DNA of 64,000 bases from Microbacterium aurugineum (GTDB lineage Bacteria; Actinomycetota; Actinomycetes; Actinomycetales; Microbacteriaceae). Each line of letters opens with the position of its first letter. Positions within the stretch are counted from its first letter, which is position 1. The position numbers were made by a program, and so were the translations under genes. The notes under the pieces are model-generated. The model did not search any database, was not told where the DNA came from, and worked only from the letters and a program-made list of their open reading frames with translations. Below are positions 1 to 8,458 of the stretch, in pieces. Where the stretch lies: contig NZ_CP078078.1 in NCBI RefSeq assembly GCF_023101205.1, positions 3,543,411-3,607,410 of the forward strand. The letters run 5' to 3'.

Positions 1-456
1 GATCGCGAGCACCGCAGACCACAGCGACGCTCCCTGCACCGCGACGACCAGCATCGCCAGCAGCAGCACGGGGAACGCGATCACCACGTCGAGACCAGCC
101 GAGAGGGTGTCGTCGACCCAGGGGCGGGCGAACGCGGCGAGAAGCCCGATGATCGTCCCGAGGACCGCGGCGATCGCGACCGCGCCCGTGCCGACGATGA
201 GCGCGATCCGTGCGCCCCACATCAGTTGCGAGAACAGGTCGCGGCCGAGTCGATCGGTGCCGAGGAGGTGCTGTGCGCTCGGGCCTTCGAGCCGGCCTCC
301 ACTGGTGTCGGCGAGCGGATAGGGCAGCCAGAACAGGGAGACCAGCGCGATCAGCACGATGACGCCGGTGAGGACGATCCCGATCACCAGGGTCGCCTTC
401 GGCCGTCGGCGCACGGGTACGGAGGCGGTGATCAGCTGTTCGGCGACGCGGCTCAT
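1..456 (-). CDS. DppC-type ABC transporter permease (3' end outside window)
   Basis: Membrane permease of a family 5 peptide/nickel-type importer. Only the first 152 codons are present; the C-terminal half with the EAA loop that contacts the ATPase lies beyond base 1. Seen: a cytoplasmic N-terminus, a first membrane segment (about residues 21-39), the family hallmark LLGTDRLGRDLFSQ, and the start of the second membrane segment. The ATG overlaps the TGA of the upstream DppB-type gene by 4 bases, so the two are translationally coupled. It works with the binding protein at 1468-2964; the ATPases are expected just outside the window. The substrate is unknown. Confidence 0.88.
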   Translation of the reverse strand, partial: MSRVAEQLITASVPVRRRPKATLVIGIVLTGVIVLIALVSLFWLPYPLADTSGGRLEGPSAQHLLGTDRLGRDLFSQLMWGARIALIVGTGAVAIAAVLGTIIGLLAAFARPWVDDTLSAGLDVVIAFPVLLLAMLVVAVQGASLWSAVLAI

Positions 457-1415
457 CGGTTCCCCGAAACGCTCGTGCGCAGGCGCGGATCGATCAGACG
501 CTGCACGATGTCGGCGGCGAACCCGACCAGCAGCACGAAGAGCGTGCTGACGACGAGGACGCCCTGGATCACCTGGAAATCGTGCTGCTCGATGGCCGAG
601 AGCAGCAGGCTGCCGAGCCCGGGAAGTGTGAAGACGCTCTCGACGACCACCGCCCCGAGGAGCGTCGTCGACAGCTCGATGCCGAGGACCGCGACCACGG
701 GCACCGCCCCATTGCGCACGCCGTGCCGGAGCAGCGCTTCCCCCATGCCGGAACCTCCGGCGCGCGCGGTGCGCAGGTAGTCGCTTCCGAGCACGTCGAG
801 TGTCGCCGAGCGGACGTAGCGGCTGAGAGAGGCGCTCATGACGATCACGATGGTGAGAATGGGCAGCGCGAGCGAACGGAGCGCATCCGCCGGATCCTCC
901 CAGTCCTTCCGGGGGAACCCGCCGGAGGGCAGCACGCCGAGACCGAGCGCGAACACCCAGACGAGCACGACGCCGACCCAGAACACGGGGACGGCGACGC
1001 CGAGCTGCGCGAACCCCGACAGCGCGATCCCGTACCAGCGGTCGGACTTGACGGCCGCGGTGATACCGATCACGAGCGAGACGAGGAGCGCGAGGGTGAA
1101 GGCGATGAGCGTGAGCGGGAGCGTCACGGCGAGGCGATCGGCGATGTCAGGTCCGACCGGACGGGAGCTCAGGAACGATTCACCGAGATCGAAGCGGAGC
1201 AGCTGACCCGCCCAGGTGGTGAACTGCTGCAGCAGGGGCTGGTCCGAGCCGACCTGGGCGCGCGCGGCGGCGATCTGCTCGGGGGTGGCGTTCACCGAGA
1301 GCAGCGCGTTGGCCGGGTCGCCGGGGAGAAGGCGCAGCAGCACGAAGATCGCGACCATCGCGACGACGAGCGACACCGCGAGGAACGCGAGGCGGCGCAG
1401 GAGGTAGGCGAGCAT
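453..1415 (-). CDS. DppB-type ABC transporter permease
   Basis: First permease of the same peptide-type importer, 320 aa, the usual length. The N-terminal membrane anchor LLRRLAFLAVSLVVAMVAIF is followed by the family motif LLPGDPA, and the EAA loop region contains DVLGSDYLRTARAGG, where the ATPase docks. About six membrane segments are visible. The gene follows the binding protein on the minus strand after a 52-base gap that holds a strong hairpin, and it overlaps the next permease by 4 bases. The start MLAYLLRR fits the family N-terminus. Confidence 0.92.
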   Translation of the reverse strand: MLAYLLRRLAFLAVSLVVAMVAIFVLLRLLPGDPANALLSVNATPEQIAAARAQVGSDQPLLQQFTTWAGQLLRFDLGESFLSSRPVGPDIADRLAVTLPLTLIAFTLALLVSLVIGITAAVKSDRWYGIALSGFAQLGVAVPVFWVGVVLVWVFALGLGVLPSGGFPRKDWEDPADALRSLALPILTIVIVMSASLSRYVRSATLDVLGSDYLRTARAGGSGMGEALLRHGVRNGAVPVVAVLGIELSTTLLGAVVVESVFTLPGLGSLLLSAIEQHDFQVIQGVLVVSTLFVLLVGFAADIVQRLIDPRLRTSVSGNR

Positions 1416-1430
1416 GGCTTCTCAGGATGA

Positions 1431-1463
1431 CGTGGGGGATGCCGACGCGCGGCATCCCCCACG
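1431..1463 (-). terminator. intra-operon hairpin between binding protein and permeases
   Basis: Perfect 13-bp inverted repeat CGTGGGGGATGCC / GGCATCCCCCACG with a 7-base loop. No U-run follows on the minus strand, so it is more likely a processing/stability or attenuation element that keeps binding-protein mRNA more abundant than permease mRNA than a full terminator. This arrangement is common in binding-protein ABC operons. Confidence 0.55.
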
Positions 1464-1467
1464 CACG

Positions 1468-2964
1468 TCAGGACTTGACGATGTCGTAGGCGAAGAACTG
1501 CGAGTTCAGGCCGTTGACCGGGTACCCGCTGAGGTCGCTCGAGGCGACCACGATCTGCGGGTACAGGTACAACCATACGCTCGCGGCATCGGCGGCGATC
1601 TTCTCGTTGACCTTCTTGAGAAGAGCGGTCTGTTCGTCGGTCGTCGCGGCCTGCTCGGCGTCGGCGACCCACTGCTGCACGTCGGCGTCGTCGTAGCCCC
1701 AGTAGAAGTCGGGGTTGCCGTACCAGACCACGTCGCGGTCGTTCACGTGCTCCTGCAGCGTGGCCTCGAAGTCCTGCTCCTTGAAGACCTTCGTGTACCA
1801 CTCGTCGGCGCTGATCGTGTTGATCTCGACCGTGATGCCGACCTCGGCGAGCTGCGACTGCAGGAACTCCGCCACCGCGGGGTGAGGGTCGTAGCTCGGG
1901 GTGTCGAGCGTGAACGTGAAGCCGTCGGCGTAGCCCGCCTCCGCGAGCAGCTTCTTCGAGAGGTCGACGTCGTAGGGGTTGACCTGCGTGAGGTCCTCGT
2001 ACCAGGGATCGGTGGGCGGCACCATCGAGCCGATCAGCGTGCCGTAGTCACCCCAGATCGATTCGAGCAGCTTCTTCGTGTCGATCGCGGAGTAGACCGC
2101 CTTGCGCACGCGTGTGTCGTCGAAGGGCGCGACGCGGTCGTTGAAGGCGAGCAGCTCCTTCGTGGTGGAGGTGCCCTCGCTCACGACATAGTCGTCGGAG
2201 TCGAACTGCGTCAGCGAGTCCGGGTTCTGCACGCTGGTGATGACGTCGATCTCACCCGTGAGGAGCGCGTTGTTCTCGGCCGTCGCGTCGGTGAAGTACG
2301 TGTAGACGACCTCGCCGTTCTTGGCGGGCTCGCCCCAGTAGTCGTCCCAGCGCTGGAGGGCGAGGGTCGAACCCTTCTTCCACTCGTCGAGCGTGTAGGG
2401 GCCGGTGCCGTCCTCCGTGCTCGTGATGTCGCCGGCCTCGTCGTTCACGATCCAGACGTAGCTGAGGTTGTAGAGGAACGAGATCGACCGCTGCGACAGC
2501 GTGAACACGACGGTGCTGTCGTCGGGGGTGGCGATGTCGGCGATCGTCGTGAAGCTCGACTTGCGGGCCGACACGGAATCTTCGGCGGTGACGGCCTCGA
2601 TGCTCGACTTCACGTCGGCGGAGGTGAGCGGGTCGCCCGAGTGGAAGGTCACGTCGTCGCGGAGCGTGATCGTGTAGGTCAGGCCGTCGTCGGACACCTG
2701 GGCGTCCTCGGCGAGAAGAGGTTCGACCTCACCGTCATCCGTCAGCCGGTACAGCCCTTCGTACACGTTGCCGGTCAGCGCCTCGGTCACGCCTTGCCCG
2801 CCGCCCTGCGTGTTGCTCAGGTTGGTCGGCTCGTACAGCGACCCGATGAAGATCGTGGCGTCTTCGCTCGCGGTGGCGTCGTCGCTCGTGCCCGACGCGC
2901 AGCCGGCCACGAGCGCGAGCGTGGCGACGGCGCCGAGCGTGCCGAGGATGCGGGTTCTTCTCAT
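1468..2964 (-). CDS. peptide-type ABC transporter substrate-binding lipoprotein
   Basis: Extracytoplasmic family 5 solute-binding protein, 498 aa. The start MRRTRILG gives a lipoprotein signal peptide ending in the lipobox LVAGC, so Cys22 would be lipidated. The mature protein shows the usual family 5 course: a SLYEPTNLSNTQ beginning, the VTFHSGDPLTSADVKSSIEA signature (residues about 106-125), and a C-terminal domain ending in YDIVKS. The frame stays open far upstream, but the lipobox fixes the start at 2964. It precedes dppB/dppC-type permeases and follows a DUF1684 gene 28 bases away. Substrate not predictable. Confidence 0.93.
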   Translation of the reverse strand: MRRTRILGTLGAVATLALVAGCASGTSDDATASEDATIFIGSLYEPTNLSNTQGGGQGVTEALTGNVYEGLYRLTDDGEVEPLLAEDAQVSDDGLTYTITLRDDVTFHSGDPLTSADVKSSIEAVTAEDSVSARKSSFTTIADIATPDDSTVVFTLSQRSISFLYNLSYVWIVNDEAGDITSTEDGTGPYTLDEWKKGSTLALQRWDDYWGEPAKNGEVVYTYFTDATAENNALLTGEIDVITSVQNPDSLTQFDSDDYVVSEGTSTTKELLAFNDRVAPFDDTRVRKAVYSAIDTKKLLESIWGDYGTLIGSMVPPTDPWYEDLTQVNPYDVDLSKKLLAEAGYADGFTFTLDTPSYDPHPAVAEFLQSQLAEVGITVEINTISADEWYTKVFKEQDFEATLQEHVNDRDVVWYGNPDFYWGYDDADVQQWVADAEQAATTDEQTALLKKVNEKIAADAASVWLYLYPQIVVASSDLSGYPVNGLNSQFFAYDIVKS

Positions 2965-2992
2965 GAGTGCTCCAGGGTGAGAGTGTGCGGCG

Positions 2993-3688
2993 TCACGCCG
3001 CGTAGATGTCGAAGCCGTCGCGGAACACGACGTTCTTCTCGCCTGCTCGGATGGGCAGGGGGAAGCGGTTGGATGCCGGCGGCAGCGGGCAGTTGTACTG
3101 GGCGCTGAAACCGCACGGCGGCACGAACGCGCGGTTGAAGTCGAGGACCACCGCGCCCTCGTCATCCCGCAGCTGCACGAACAGGAAGCGTCCGGATCCG
3201 TAGGTCTCCGCGCCGTTCGTCTCGTCGCCGAAGACGAGCAGCAGCGTGCCGCCGTCGTCGAACGCGGCCAGGGTGTACTCCTGGCCCGCGAGCTCGAGGC
3301 GGATGTCGCCCGGCACGACCAGGTCGCGGGTGCCACCGTTGTCGCGGATGTGCTCGAACGACACGCGGCGGTCGCCGGCGACCGGGGTGAAGTGCCCTTC
3401 GAGCACCCAGGCCGGGTCGTACTCGTAGGTGTCGATGCGGTCGAAGGCGCGGATGGCGGGGGCATCCGCGTCCCAGACCCGCAGCCCATGCTCGGCCTCA
3501 CCGGTCTCGATGTTCGTGCGCTCGATCGGTGTCACCGTGACCGTGTCGGCCGCGGCGCGCTGTTCGGCCTCGAGGTCGGGGCGCTCGCCGGTCCAACGGG
3601 TCTCGATCAGGGCGAGGTTGCCGGTCGCCGAGGTGACGGCGGCGCGGCGCTCGGCCTGCCAGTGGGTGTGTTCTTCGCGTTCAGGCAT
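2993..3688 (-). CDS. DUF1684 domain-containing protein
   Basis: Cytoplasmic protein of about 231 aa with the DUF1684 pattern: an acidic N-terminus with W/R-rich helices, RRVSFEHIRDNGGTRD in the middle, then FLFVQLRDDEGAVVLDFNRA and the conserved C-terminal block PPCGFSAQYNCPLPPASN. The molecular role of this family is not known. It is 28 bases upstream of the binding-protein gene and probably the first gene of that transport operon, which suggests a link to the imported compound. An in-frame TTG at 3697 is an alternative start; ATG 3688 is preferred. Confidence 0.8.
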   Translation of the reverse strand: MPEREEHTHWQAERRAAVTSATGNLALIETRWTGERPDLEAEQRAAADTVTVTPIERTNIETGEAEHGLRVWDADAPAIRAFDRIDTYEYDPAWVLEGHFTPVAGDRRVSFEHIRDNGGTRDLVVPGDIRLELAGQEYTLAAFDDGGTLLLVFGDETNGAETYGSGRFLFVQLRDDEGAVVLDFNRAFVPPCGFSAQYNCPLPPASNRFPLPIRAGEKNVVFRDGFDIYAA

Positions 3689-3780
3689 CACTTTCAATTC
3701 TCTTGCATGGAGAAGGCGGCGGGGTCGGCCTCGTCACCCGGGGTAACGCTGGGGGACGCACTCTCCATTCCGAGGACCCC

Positions 3781-3803
3781 TGTACGGGTATCTGCCGTAC
3801 ACT
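3781..3803 (+). promoter_or_regulatory. TA operator overlapping a leaderless promoter
   Basis: Perfect inverted repeat TGTACGG-N7-CCGTACA (3781-3801). The -10 candidate TACACT (3798-3803) overlaps its right arm and ends 6 bases before the ATG of the antitoxin, which has no Shine-Dalgarno. The message is therefore probably leaderless. The RHH antitoxin downstream is the natural ligand for such a dyad (autorepression). Confidence 0.7.
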
Positions 3804-3809
3804 CTCCTC

Positions 3810-4094
3810 ATGAGTACTTCCACCACGCCGCTGAAGAGCGCCCGCCTGGAATTCCGAGTCACGGCCGACCAGAAGGAGACGATCGAAGAGGCAGCCGCTA
3901 TCGAGGGCCGCACCGTGACGGACTTCTCGGCATCGGTGCTGGTGGAGCGGGCGCAGGAGGTCATCGAACGCGAACGTCGATTGCGCGTCGATGCTGTCCG
4001 GTTCGATGCCTTCATCGAGGTCATGGAACGCCCGCCTCGCACGGTCGAGGGTCTGCGAGAGCTGCTGAGACGGGAATCCGTCTTCGTTGACTGA
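3810..4094 (+). CDS. TacA-like RHH antitoxin (DUF1778)
   Basis: 94-aa antitoxin of the DUF1778 family. The N-terminal ribbon-helix-helix shows as LEFRVTADQKETIEEAAAIEG (split here: LEFRVTADQKE, then TIEEAAAIEG) followed by RTVTDFSASVLVERAQEVIE; the C-terminal tail LRELLRRESVFVD is the part that in this family wraps and neutralises the acetyltransferase toxin. It binds its own operator through the RHH. The stop lies 8 bases inside the toxin gene, so the two are coupled. The ATG follows the operator directly and has no ribosome binding site. Confidence 0.88.
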   Translation: MSTSTTPLKSARLEFRVTADQKETIEEAAAIEGRTVTDFSASVLVERAQEVIERERRLRVDAVRFDAFIEVMERPPRTVEGLRELLRRESVFVD

Positions 4095-4590
4095 GTTCCG
4101 CACACCCCGGCCTCTCGCGGCCGGCGACAAGCTGTCCGATTTCCGCTGTGGGGAGGAGAGTCTCGACAGCTGGTTGCGAGGACGGGCCCGCTCGAACGAG
4201 AAGAGCGGTGCTTCCCGCACGATGGTCTCGGTGACGCGGGAGGGGAGGGTCGCGGGGTACTACTGCCTCTCGTCGAGTGCGCTGGACCGTGGCGACGGAC
4301 CTCCGCCCCTCGCGGTCGGAATGCCCGTCTCCGTTCCCATCGTGCTGCTCGGTCGCCTCGCCGTCGACCGCGAGTACGCAGGACGCGGCCTCGGCGTCTC
4401 CCTCCTGCAGCACGCGACCATGCGTGCGCTCGAAGCCGCAGACGCCATCGGCGTGCGTGCCATCCTGGTGCACGCGATCAACGATGAGGTCGTGCCGTTC
4501 TACGAGCGCTTCGGTTTCGAACGGTTCCCCGGAGCGCAGCGCTCGCTGTTCCTCCTCGCCCAGGATGCCAGGGCGACGCTTTCGGCGTGA
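4087..4590 (+). CDS. TacT-like GNAT toxin
   Basis: 167-aa GNAT acetyltransferase partnered with a DUF1778 antitoxin. Members of this family acetylate the amino group of charged aminoacyl-tRNA and stop translation. Seen: the substrate-side FRCGEESLDSWLRGRA, the acetyl-CoA loop LGRLAVDREYAGRGLG (R/Q-x-x-G-x-G/A), and the FYERFGFERFPG block with the conserved Tyr used in catalysis. The TTG start overlaps the antitoxin stop by 8 bases. All key residues are present, so the toxin looks active. Confidence 0.87.
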   Translation: MTEFRTPRPLAAGDKLSDFRCGEESLDSWLRGRARSNEKSGASRTMVSVTREGRVAGYYCLSSSALDRGDGPPPLAVGMPVSVPIVLLGRLAVDREYAGRGLGVSLLQHATMRALEAADAIGVRAILVHAINDEVVPFYERFGFERFPGAQRSLFLLAQDARATLSA

Positions 4591-4596
4591 CCGACC

Positions 4597-5508
4597 TCAG
4601 CCGCTCACGCCGTCGAGCATCGCCTTCGACGCGCGCGTCTGGGCGCGCAGCGCTGCGGCGAGGGCGGAGACGGCGGGCAGACGCAACGACTCCGGACGGG
4701 CGACCAGGTAGTACGGAAGCTTCTCGGCGAAGACCGTGGGCAGCAGTCGCACGAGGTCGGCATGGCGGTCGGCCGCGAAACAGGGGAGGAGCCCGACGCC
4801 GGCACCTGCGCGCGTCGCCTCCACGTGCACGAAGACATTGGTCGAGGTGAGGCCGTCCTGCATGCGGGGGACGAGTCGACGGGGCAGATCGAGGGCATCG
4901 ACCTGCAGCATCGAGTCGACGAAGTAGACCAGGTGGTGCTGCTCCAAATCGGCGGCGGTGCTCGGTGTTCCGGCCCGAGCGAGGTAGTCGCGGGATGCGT
5001 ACATGCCCAGCGTGTACGTGCCGAGCTTCACCGCGTGTGCGCGACGCGTCTGCGGAGCTCCCACCACCACTTCGAGATCGAGCCCGGCGCGATGCTCGGC
5101 AGCGCGCCGGGTCGCCGCGACGATCTCGACCGTGAGCCGCGGATGCGCGATGCGGAGGGCGGCGACCGCGGGAGCCGCGATGTAGGCGCTGAAGCCATCG
5201 GTGGCCGACATGCGGACGACTCCCGAGACCGGATCGGGGGTCTCGGCGCCGCTGTCGAGCTGAGACAGCGCGGCTTCGATACGGCCTCCCGTCTCCGCGG
5301 CGGATCGGCCGAGGTCGGTCAGCTCCCATCCCGTCGCGGACTGCGCGACCACGCGACCGCCGAGCACGTCCTCGAGGGCCGCGATGCGCCGGGCGACCGT
5401 CGTGTGGTCGAGGCCCAGATGCGTGGCGGCACTGGTGTAACGCCCGGTGCGCGCGACCGCGAGGAGCACGAGCAGATCGTCGGCACGGGGGCGCTTGGCG
5501 GCATCCAT
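4597..5508 (-). CDS. LysR-family transcriptional regulator
   Basis: 303-aa LysR-type regulator. The N-terminal winged helix (residues about 8-66, LLVLLAVARTGRYTSAATHL and DHTTVARRIAALE) is followed by a periplasmic-binding-like effector domain. ATG 5508 (MDAAKRP) is preferred to GTG 5523, since it fits the family N-terminus. It is divergent from the transporter/dehydrogenase pair at 5615-7741, with dyads in the 106-base gap, so it most likely controls that operon and itself. The effector is unknown, possibly the transported acid. Confidence 0.9.
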   Translation of the reverse strand: MDAAKRPRADDLLVLLAVARTGRYTSAATHLGLDHTTVARRIAALEDVLGGRVVAQSATGWELTDLGRSAAETGGRIEAALSQLDSGAETPDPVSGVVRMSATDGFSAYIAAPAVAALRIAHPRLTVEIVAATRRAAEHRAGLDLEVVVGAPQTRRAHAVKLGTYTLGMYASRDYLARAGTPSTAADLEQHHLVYFVDSMLQVDALDLPRRLVPRMQDGLTSTNVFVHVEATRAGAGVGLLPCFAADRHADLVRLLPTVFAEKLPYYLVARPESLRLPAVSALAAALRAQTRASKAMLDGVSG

Positions 5509-5518
5509 TCTGCAATTA

Positions 5519-5535
5519 TGCACATGCGATGTGCA
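5519..5535. promoter_or_regulatory. candidate LysR operator
   Basis: Perfect dyad TGCACAT-GCG-ATGTGCA in the divergent gap, 11 bases upstream of the LysR ATG. A second dyad TGCAATTATGCA (5511-5522) abuts it. Position and symmetry suit a LysR recognition site with an adjacent activation site. Confidence 0.5.
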
Positions 5536-5614
5536 GCACTGGGCGTTGTTGCAAAGCCGCAGGTGCCTGACACTGGGACGCGGGTGTCACCGGCGACACC
5601 CGAAGGAGACAGAC

Positions 5615-6976
5615 ATGACATCCTCAGTGAGCGCGGCCCCCGCCGCCCCCTCGGCCCCGACCTCGAAGCTCAAGCGCGTCGTCGCGGCCTCCATGGCCGG
5701 CACGGTCGTGGAGTGGTACGAGTTCTTCCTCTACGCCACGGCCGCGAGCCTGGTCTTCGGCACCTACTTCTTCCCGGCCACCGGCTCCCCGCTCGACGGC
5801 ATCATCGCCGCCTTCGTCACCTACGCGGTCGGTTTCATCGCCCGCCCGCTCGGTGGCATCGTCTTCGGGCAGATCGGTGACCGGTTCGGCCGCAAGCCCA
5901 CGCTGCAGGCGACGATCATCATCGTGGGCGCGGCGACGTTCCTGATGGGGTGCCTGCCCGGGTTCCAGAGCATCGGCTACTGGGCCCCGGCGCTACTGGT
6001 CGCGCTGCGCTTCCTCCAGGGGTTCGCGGTCGGCGGTGAGTGGGGTGGCGCGGTGCTGCTCGTCGCCGAGCAGAGCCCTGACCGCTCCCGTTCCTTCTGG
6101 TCGAGCTGGCCGCAGGCCGCCGTGCCGGTGGGCAATCTGCTCGCCACGCTCGTCCTCCTCGTGAGCTCCTGGGTGATGACCTCCGACGCGTTCCTCGAGT
6201 GGGGGTGGCGCATCGCCTTCTGGCTGTCGGCCGTGATCGTCCTGGTCGGCTTCTACATCCGTCGTCACGTCGAGGAGGCGCCGATCTTCCTCGAAGCGAA
6301 GGCACAGGTCGAGGCGGAGAAGGCCACGTCCTACGGCGTCGTCGAGGTGCTGCGCCGCTACCCGAAGGGTCTCCTCCAGGCGATGGGACTCCGCTTCGCC
6401 GAGAACATCGTCTACTACATCGTGGTCAGCTTCACGATCGTGTATCTGAAGACGGTGCACGAGTACGACACGAGTCAGCTTCTGCTCGCTCTGCTCATCG
6501 CGCACGTGGTGCATTTCGCGATCATCCCGCAGCTCGGGCGTCTCGCCGATCGCTGGGGACGCAAGCCGGTATACCTGACCGGTGCGATCCTCAGCGCGAC
6601 CTGGGCGTTCTTCGCCTTCCCGCTGTTCGACACCCTCAACCCGGTGCTGATCGTGCTCGCGGTGACGGTCGGGCTCTGCTTCCACGCGTTCATGTACGCG
6701 CCGCAACCCGCGGTGATGGCCGAGCTCTTCCCGACCCGCATGCGCTATTCCGGCGTCTCGCTCGGATCCCAGGTCACGGCGATCCTCGCCGGATCGCTCG
6801 CACCGATCCTCGCGATCCAGTGGCTGCGCGACTTCGGCTCCTGGCTGCCGATCGCGATCTACATCGTCATCGCGTGCGTCGTCACCGCCGTCGCCGTGCT
6901 GTCGTTGCGGGAGACCAAGGGCATCTCGCTGCAGTCGATCGACGACGCGGACGCGGCGCGCACCGCCGCGGCCTGA
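5615..6976 (+). CDS. MFS metabolite:H+ symporter (MHS family)
   Basis: 453-aa, 12-segment transporter of the metabolite:proton symporter branch (relatives of ShiA, ProP and KgtP). The hallmark SMAGTVVEWYEFFLYATAAS opens TM1; the loop motif GQIGDRFGRKPTL follows TM2, with a second copy LGRLADRWGRKPVYL in the second half. ATG 5615 has the ribosome binding site GAAGGAG. It lies 18 bases upstream of a hydroxybutyrate-dehydrogenase-like gene, which suggests uptake of a hydroxy acid, but the substrate cannot be read from the sequence. Confidence 0.9.
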   Translation: MTSSVSAAPAAPSAPTSKLKRVVAASMAGTVVEWYEFFLYATAASLVFGTYFFPATGSPLDGIIAAFVTYAVGFIARPLGGIVFGQIGDRFGRKPTLQATIIIVGAATFLMGCLPGFQSIGYWAPALLVALRFLQGFAVGGEWGGAVLLVAEQSPDRSRSFWSSWPQAAVPVGNLLATLVLLVSSWVMTSDAFLEWGWRIAFWLSAVIVLVGFYIRRHVEEAPIFLEAKAQVEAEKATSYGVVEVLRRYPKGLLQAMGLRFAENIVYYIVVSFTIVYLKTVHEYDTSQLLLALLIAHVVHFAIIPQLGRLADRWGRKPVYLTGAILSATWAFFAFPLFDTLNPVLIVLAVTVGLCFHAFMYAPQPAVMAELFPTRMRYSGVSLGSQVTAILAGSLAPILAIQWLRDFGSWLPIAIYIVIACVVTAVAVLSLRETKGISLQSIDDADAARTAAA

Positions 6977-6994
6977 ACCACGGAGGAGCACGAC

Positions 6995-7741
6995 ATGACC
7001 GATCTGCACGGACGCAGGGCTCTCGTCACCGGCGGCGCGAGCGGGATCGGCGCGGCGTGCGCCCGAGCCTTCGCCACGGCGGGCGCGCGGGTCATCGTGG
7101 CCGATATCGATCGCACGGCGGCGGAGGCGCTCGCCGCGGAGATCGGGGGAGAGGCGTGGCACATCGATCTGTCGGATGTCGCAGCGCTGGCCGACGCGCA
7201 CCTCGACGTCGACATCCTCGTCAACAACGCCGGCGTCCAGCACGTGAGCCCGATCGAGGACTTCGCGCCGGAGCGGTTCTCGTTCATCCTGCGCCTCATG
7301 CTCGAAGCGCCGTTCCTCCTCATCCGGGCCGCTCTGCCCGGGATGTACGAGCGGGGGTTCGGGCGGGTGATCAACGTGTCGAGCGTGCACGGCGTGCGCG
7401 CTTCCGCCTACAAGTCGGCCTATGTCGCGGCGAAGCACGGCCTGGAGGGCCTGTCGAAGGTGACGGCGCTGGAAGGCGGCACCCGCGGGGTGACGAGCAA
7501 CTGCATCGATCCCGGCTACGTGCGCACGCCGCTCGTCGAGAAGCAGATCGCCGACCAGGCCCGGGTGCACGGCATCCCGGAGAGTGAGGTGCTCGAGACC
7601 GTGATGCTCACCGAGTCGGCGATCAAGCGGCTCGTCGAACCGCATGAGGTCGCGTCACTCGCACTCTGGCTCGCCGGCGATACCGCGGGCATGGTGACGG
7701 GCGCGAGCTACACGATGGACGGTGGCTGGTCGGCGCGGTGA
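6995..7741 (+). CDS. short-chain dehydrogenase, 3-hydroxybutyrate dehydrogenase-like
   Basis: 248-aa NAD(P)-dependent SDR. Cofactor motif TGGASGIG at residues 12-19, DILVNNAGVQ, catalytic Ser in INVSSVHG and the YKSAYVAAKHG active-site block; YxxxK is YVAAK. The NCIDPGYVRTPLVEKQI loop and C-terminal GASYTMDGGWSA are typical of D-3-hydroxybutyrate dehydrogenases, which make acetoacetate. It follows the MHS transporter in one operon. The last codons are echoed about 700 bases downstream (see 8433-8458). Confidence 0.85.
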   Translation: MTDLHGRRALVTGGASGIGAACARAFATAGARVIVADIDRTAAEALAAEIGGEAWHIDLSDVAALADAHLDVDILVNNAGVQHVSPIEDFAPERFSFILRLMLEAPFLLIRAALPGMYERGFGRVINVSSVHGVRASAYKSAYVAAKHGLEGLSKVTALEGGTRGVTSNCIDPGYVRTPLVEKQIADQARVHGIPESEVLETVMLTESAIKRLVEPHEVASLALWLAGDTAGMVTGASYTMDGGWSAR

Positions 7742-7826
7742 GGTACGAGACGACCAACCCTGCGTGCGACCGCTCACGAGGTGGTCGAGCGAGGGCTGCG
7801 ACCGGTTGGCTCCCCTGGATCAGGAA
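7742..7826. other. short spacer with imperfect dyads
   Basis: Contains CGACCAACCC (7751-7760) against GTGGTCG (7781-7787) and CCAACC against GGTTGG (7803-7808), resembling scattered intergenic palindromes of related genomes. It may be a 3' hairpin between the convergent dehydrogenase and GNAT genes. No U-run is seen. Confidence 0.3.
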
Positions 7827-8327
7827 TCAACCAGAGGCAGGATCCTCGCGGACGTTCCGGCGAAGCTCATACCAGAGCAGACTCGATGCGTCCGAGCCGC
7901 CCCAGGTGATCGGTGTGCGCGAGCGAAGAGACCAGCCGCGTTCGCGGTAGAGGCGTTGGGCGTGGTGGCCGTTATCCGCCACTGCGAGGAGCGCCAGTTC
8001 CGCATCACCATGGGCCGTGGCCACATCAAGCAATCGCGCTCCGATCCCGCGGCCATTGACCGAAGGTGCGACAAAGAGCCGTTCGACGGTCACCACCCTC
8101 GCGTCGTCGTCCGATATCGTCGCGGCGACGTGCCCAACCACCCGACCGTCGATCTCCGCAACCCACGCGGACTCAACTTCCGCGAGCCAGCTCTCGGCAT
8201 CCGCGGGCCAGTTGACCGGGTACGAATCCCGCAGGTGAACTGCGCGGAGGACCTCGGCGCATTCGGCCATGTCACCCGAAACACGCGGACGGATGATCGG
8301 TCCACGGGCGTCGGCTTGCAGATTCAT
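7827..8327 (-). CDS. GNAT-family N-acetyltransferase
   Basis: 166-aa GNAT enzyme of unknown substrate. Acetyl-CoA loop VERLFVAPSVNGRGIGARLL (R/Q-x-x-G-x-G/A) at about residues 88-107, then ELALLAVADNGHHAQRLYRERGWSLRS, the usual beta5/alpha4 end of the fold. ATG 8327 follows AGAAAGA; GTG 8342 is an alternative. Unlike the divergent and convergent operons around it, the gene stands alone. It is flanked by the true dehydrogenase 3' end and by a copy of that end, consistent with later insertion. Confidence 0.82.
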   Translation of the reverse strand: MNLQADARGPIIRPRVSGDMAECAEVLRAVHLRDSYPVNWPADAESWLAEVESAWVAEIDGRVVGHVAATISDDDARVVTVERLFVAPSVNGRGIGARLLDVATAHGDAELALLAVADNGHHAQRLYRERGWSLRSRTPITWGGSDASSLLWYELRRNVREDPASG

Positions 8328-8432
8328 CGATCTTTCTGACACGCTGACAACCCTCTTCGCAACATGTATAGCAGCGTACGACGATCGAGCTTCCTCCTCG
8401 AAGAAGGGGGTGGGTCCTCGAGGGAACCTCTA

Positions 8433-8458
8433 CACGATGGACGGCGGCTGGTCAGCTC
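8433..8458 (+). pseudogene. remnant copy of a dehydrogenase 3' end
   Basis: The stretch encoding YTMDGGWSA matches the end of the dehydrogenase at 7713-7738 with only two base differences. There is no SDR sequence upstream of it and no stop codon in the expected place. The stop codon of the convergent TetR gene lies inside it. Confidence 0.5.

Noticed and set aside
107..780. Plus-strand open frames at the left edge
   Set aside because: They are antisense shadows of the DppB/DppC-type permease genes and show no family pattern.
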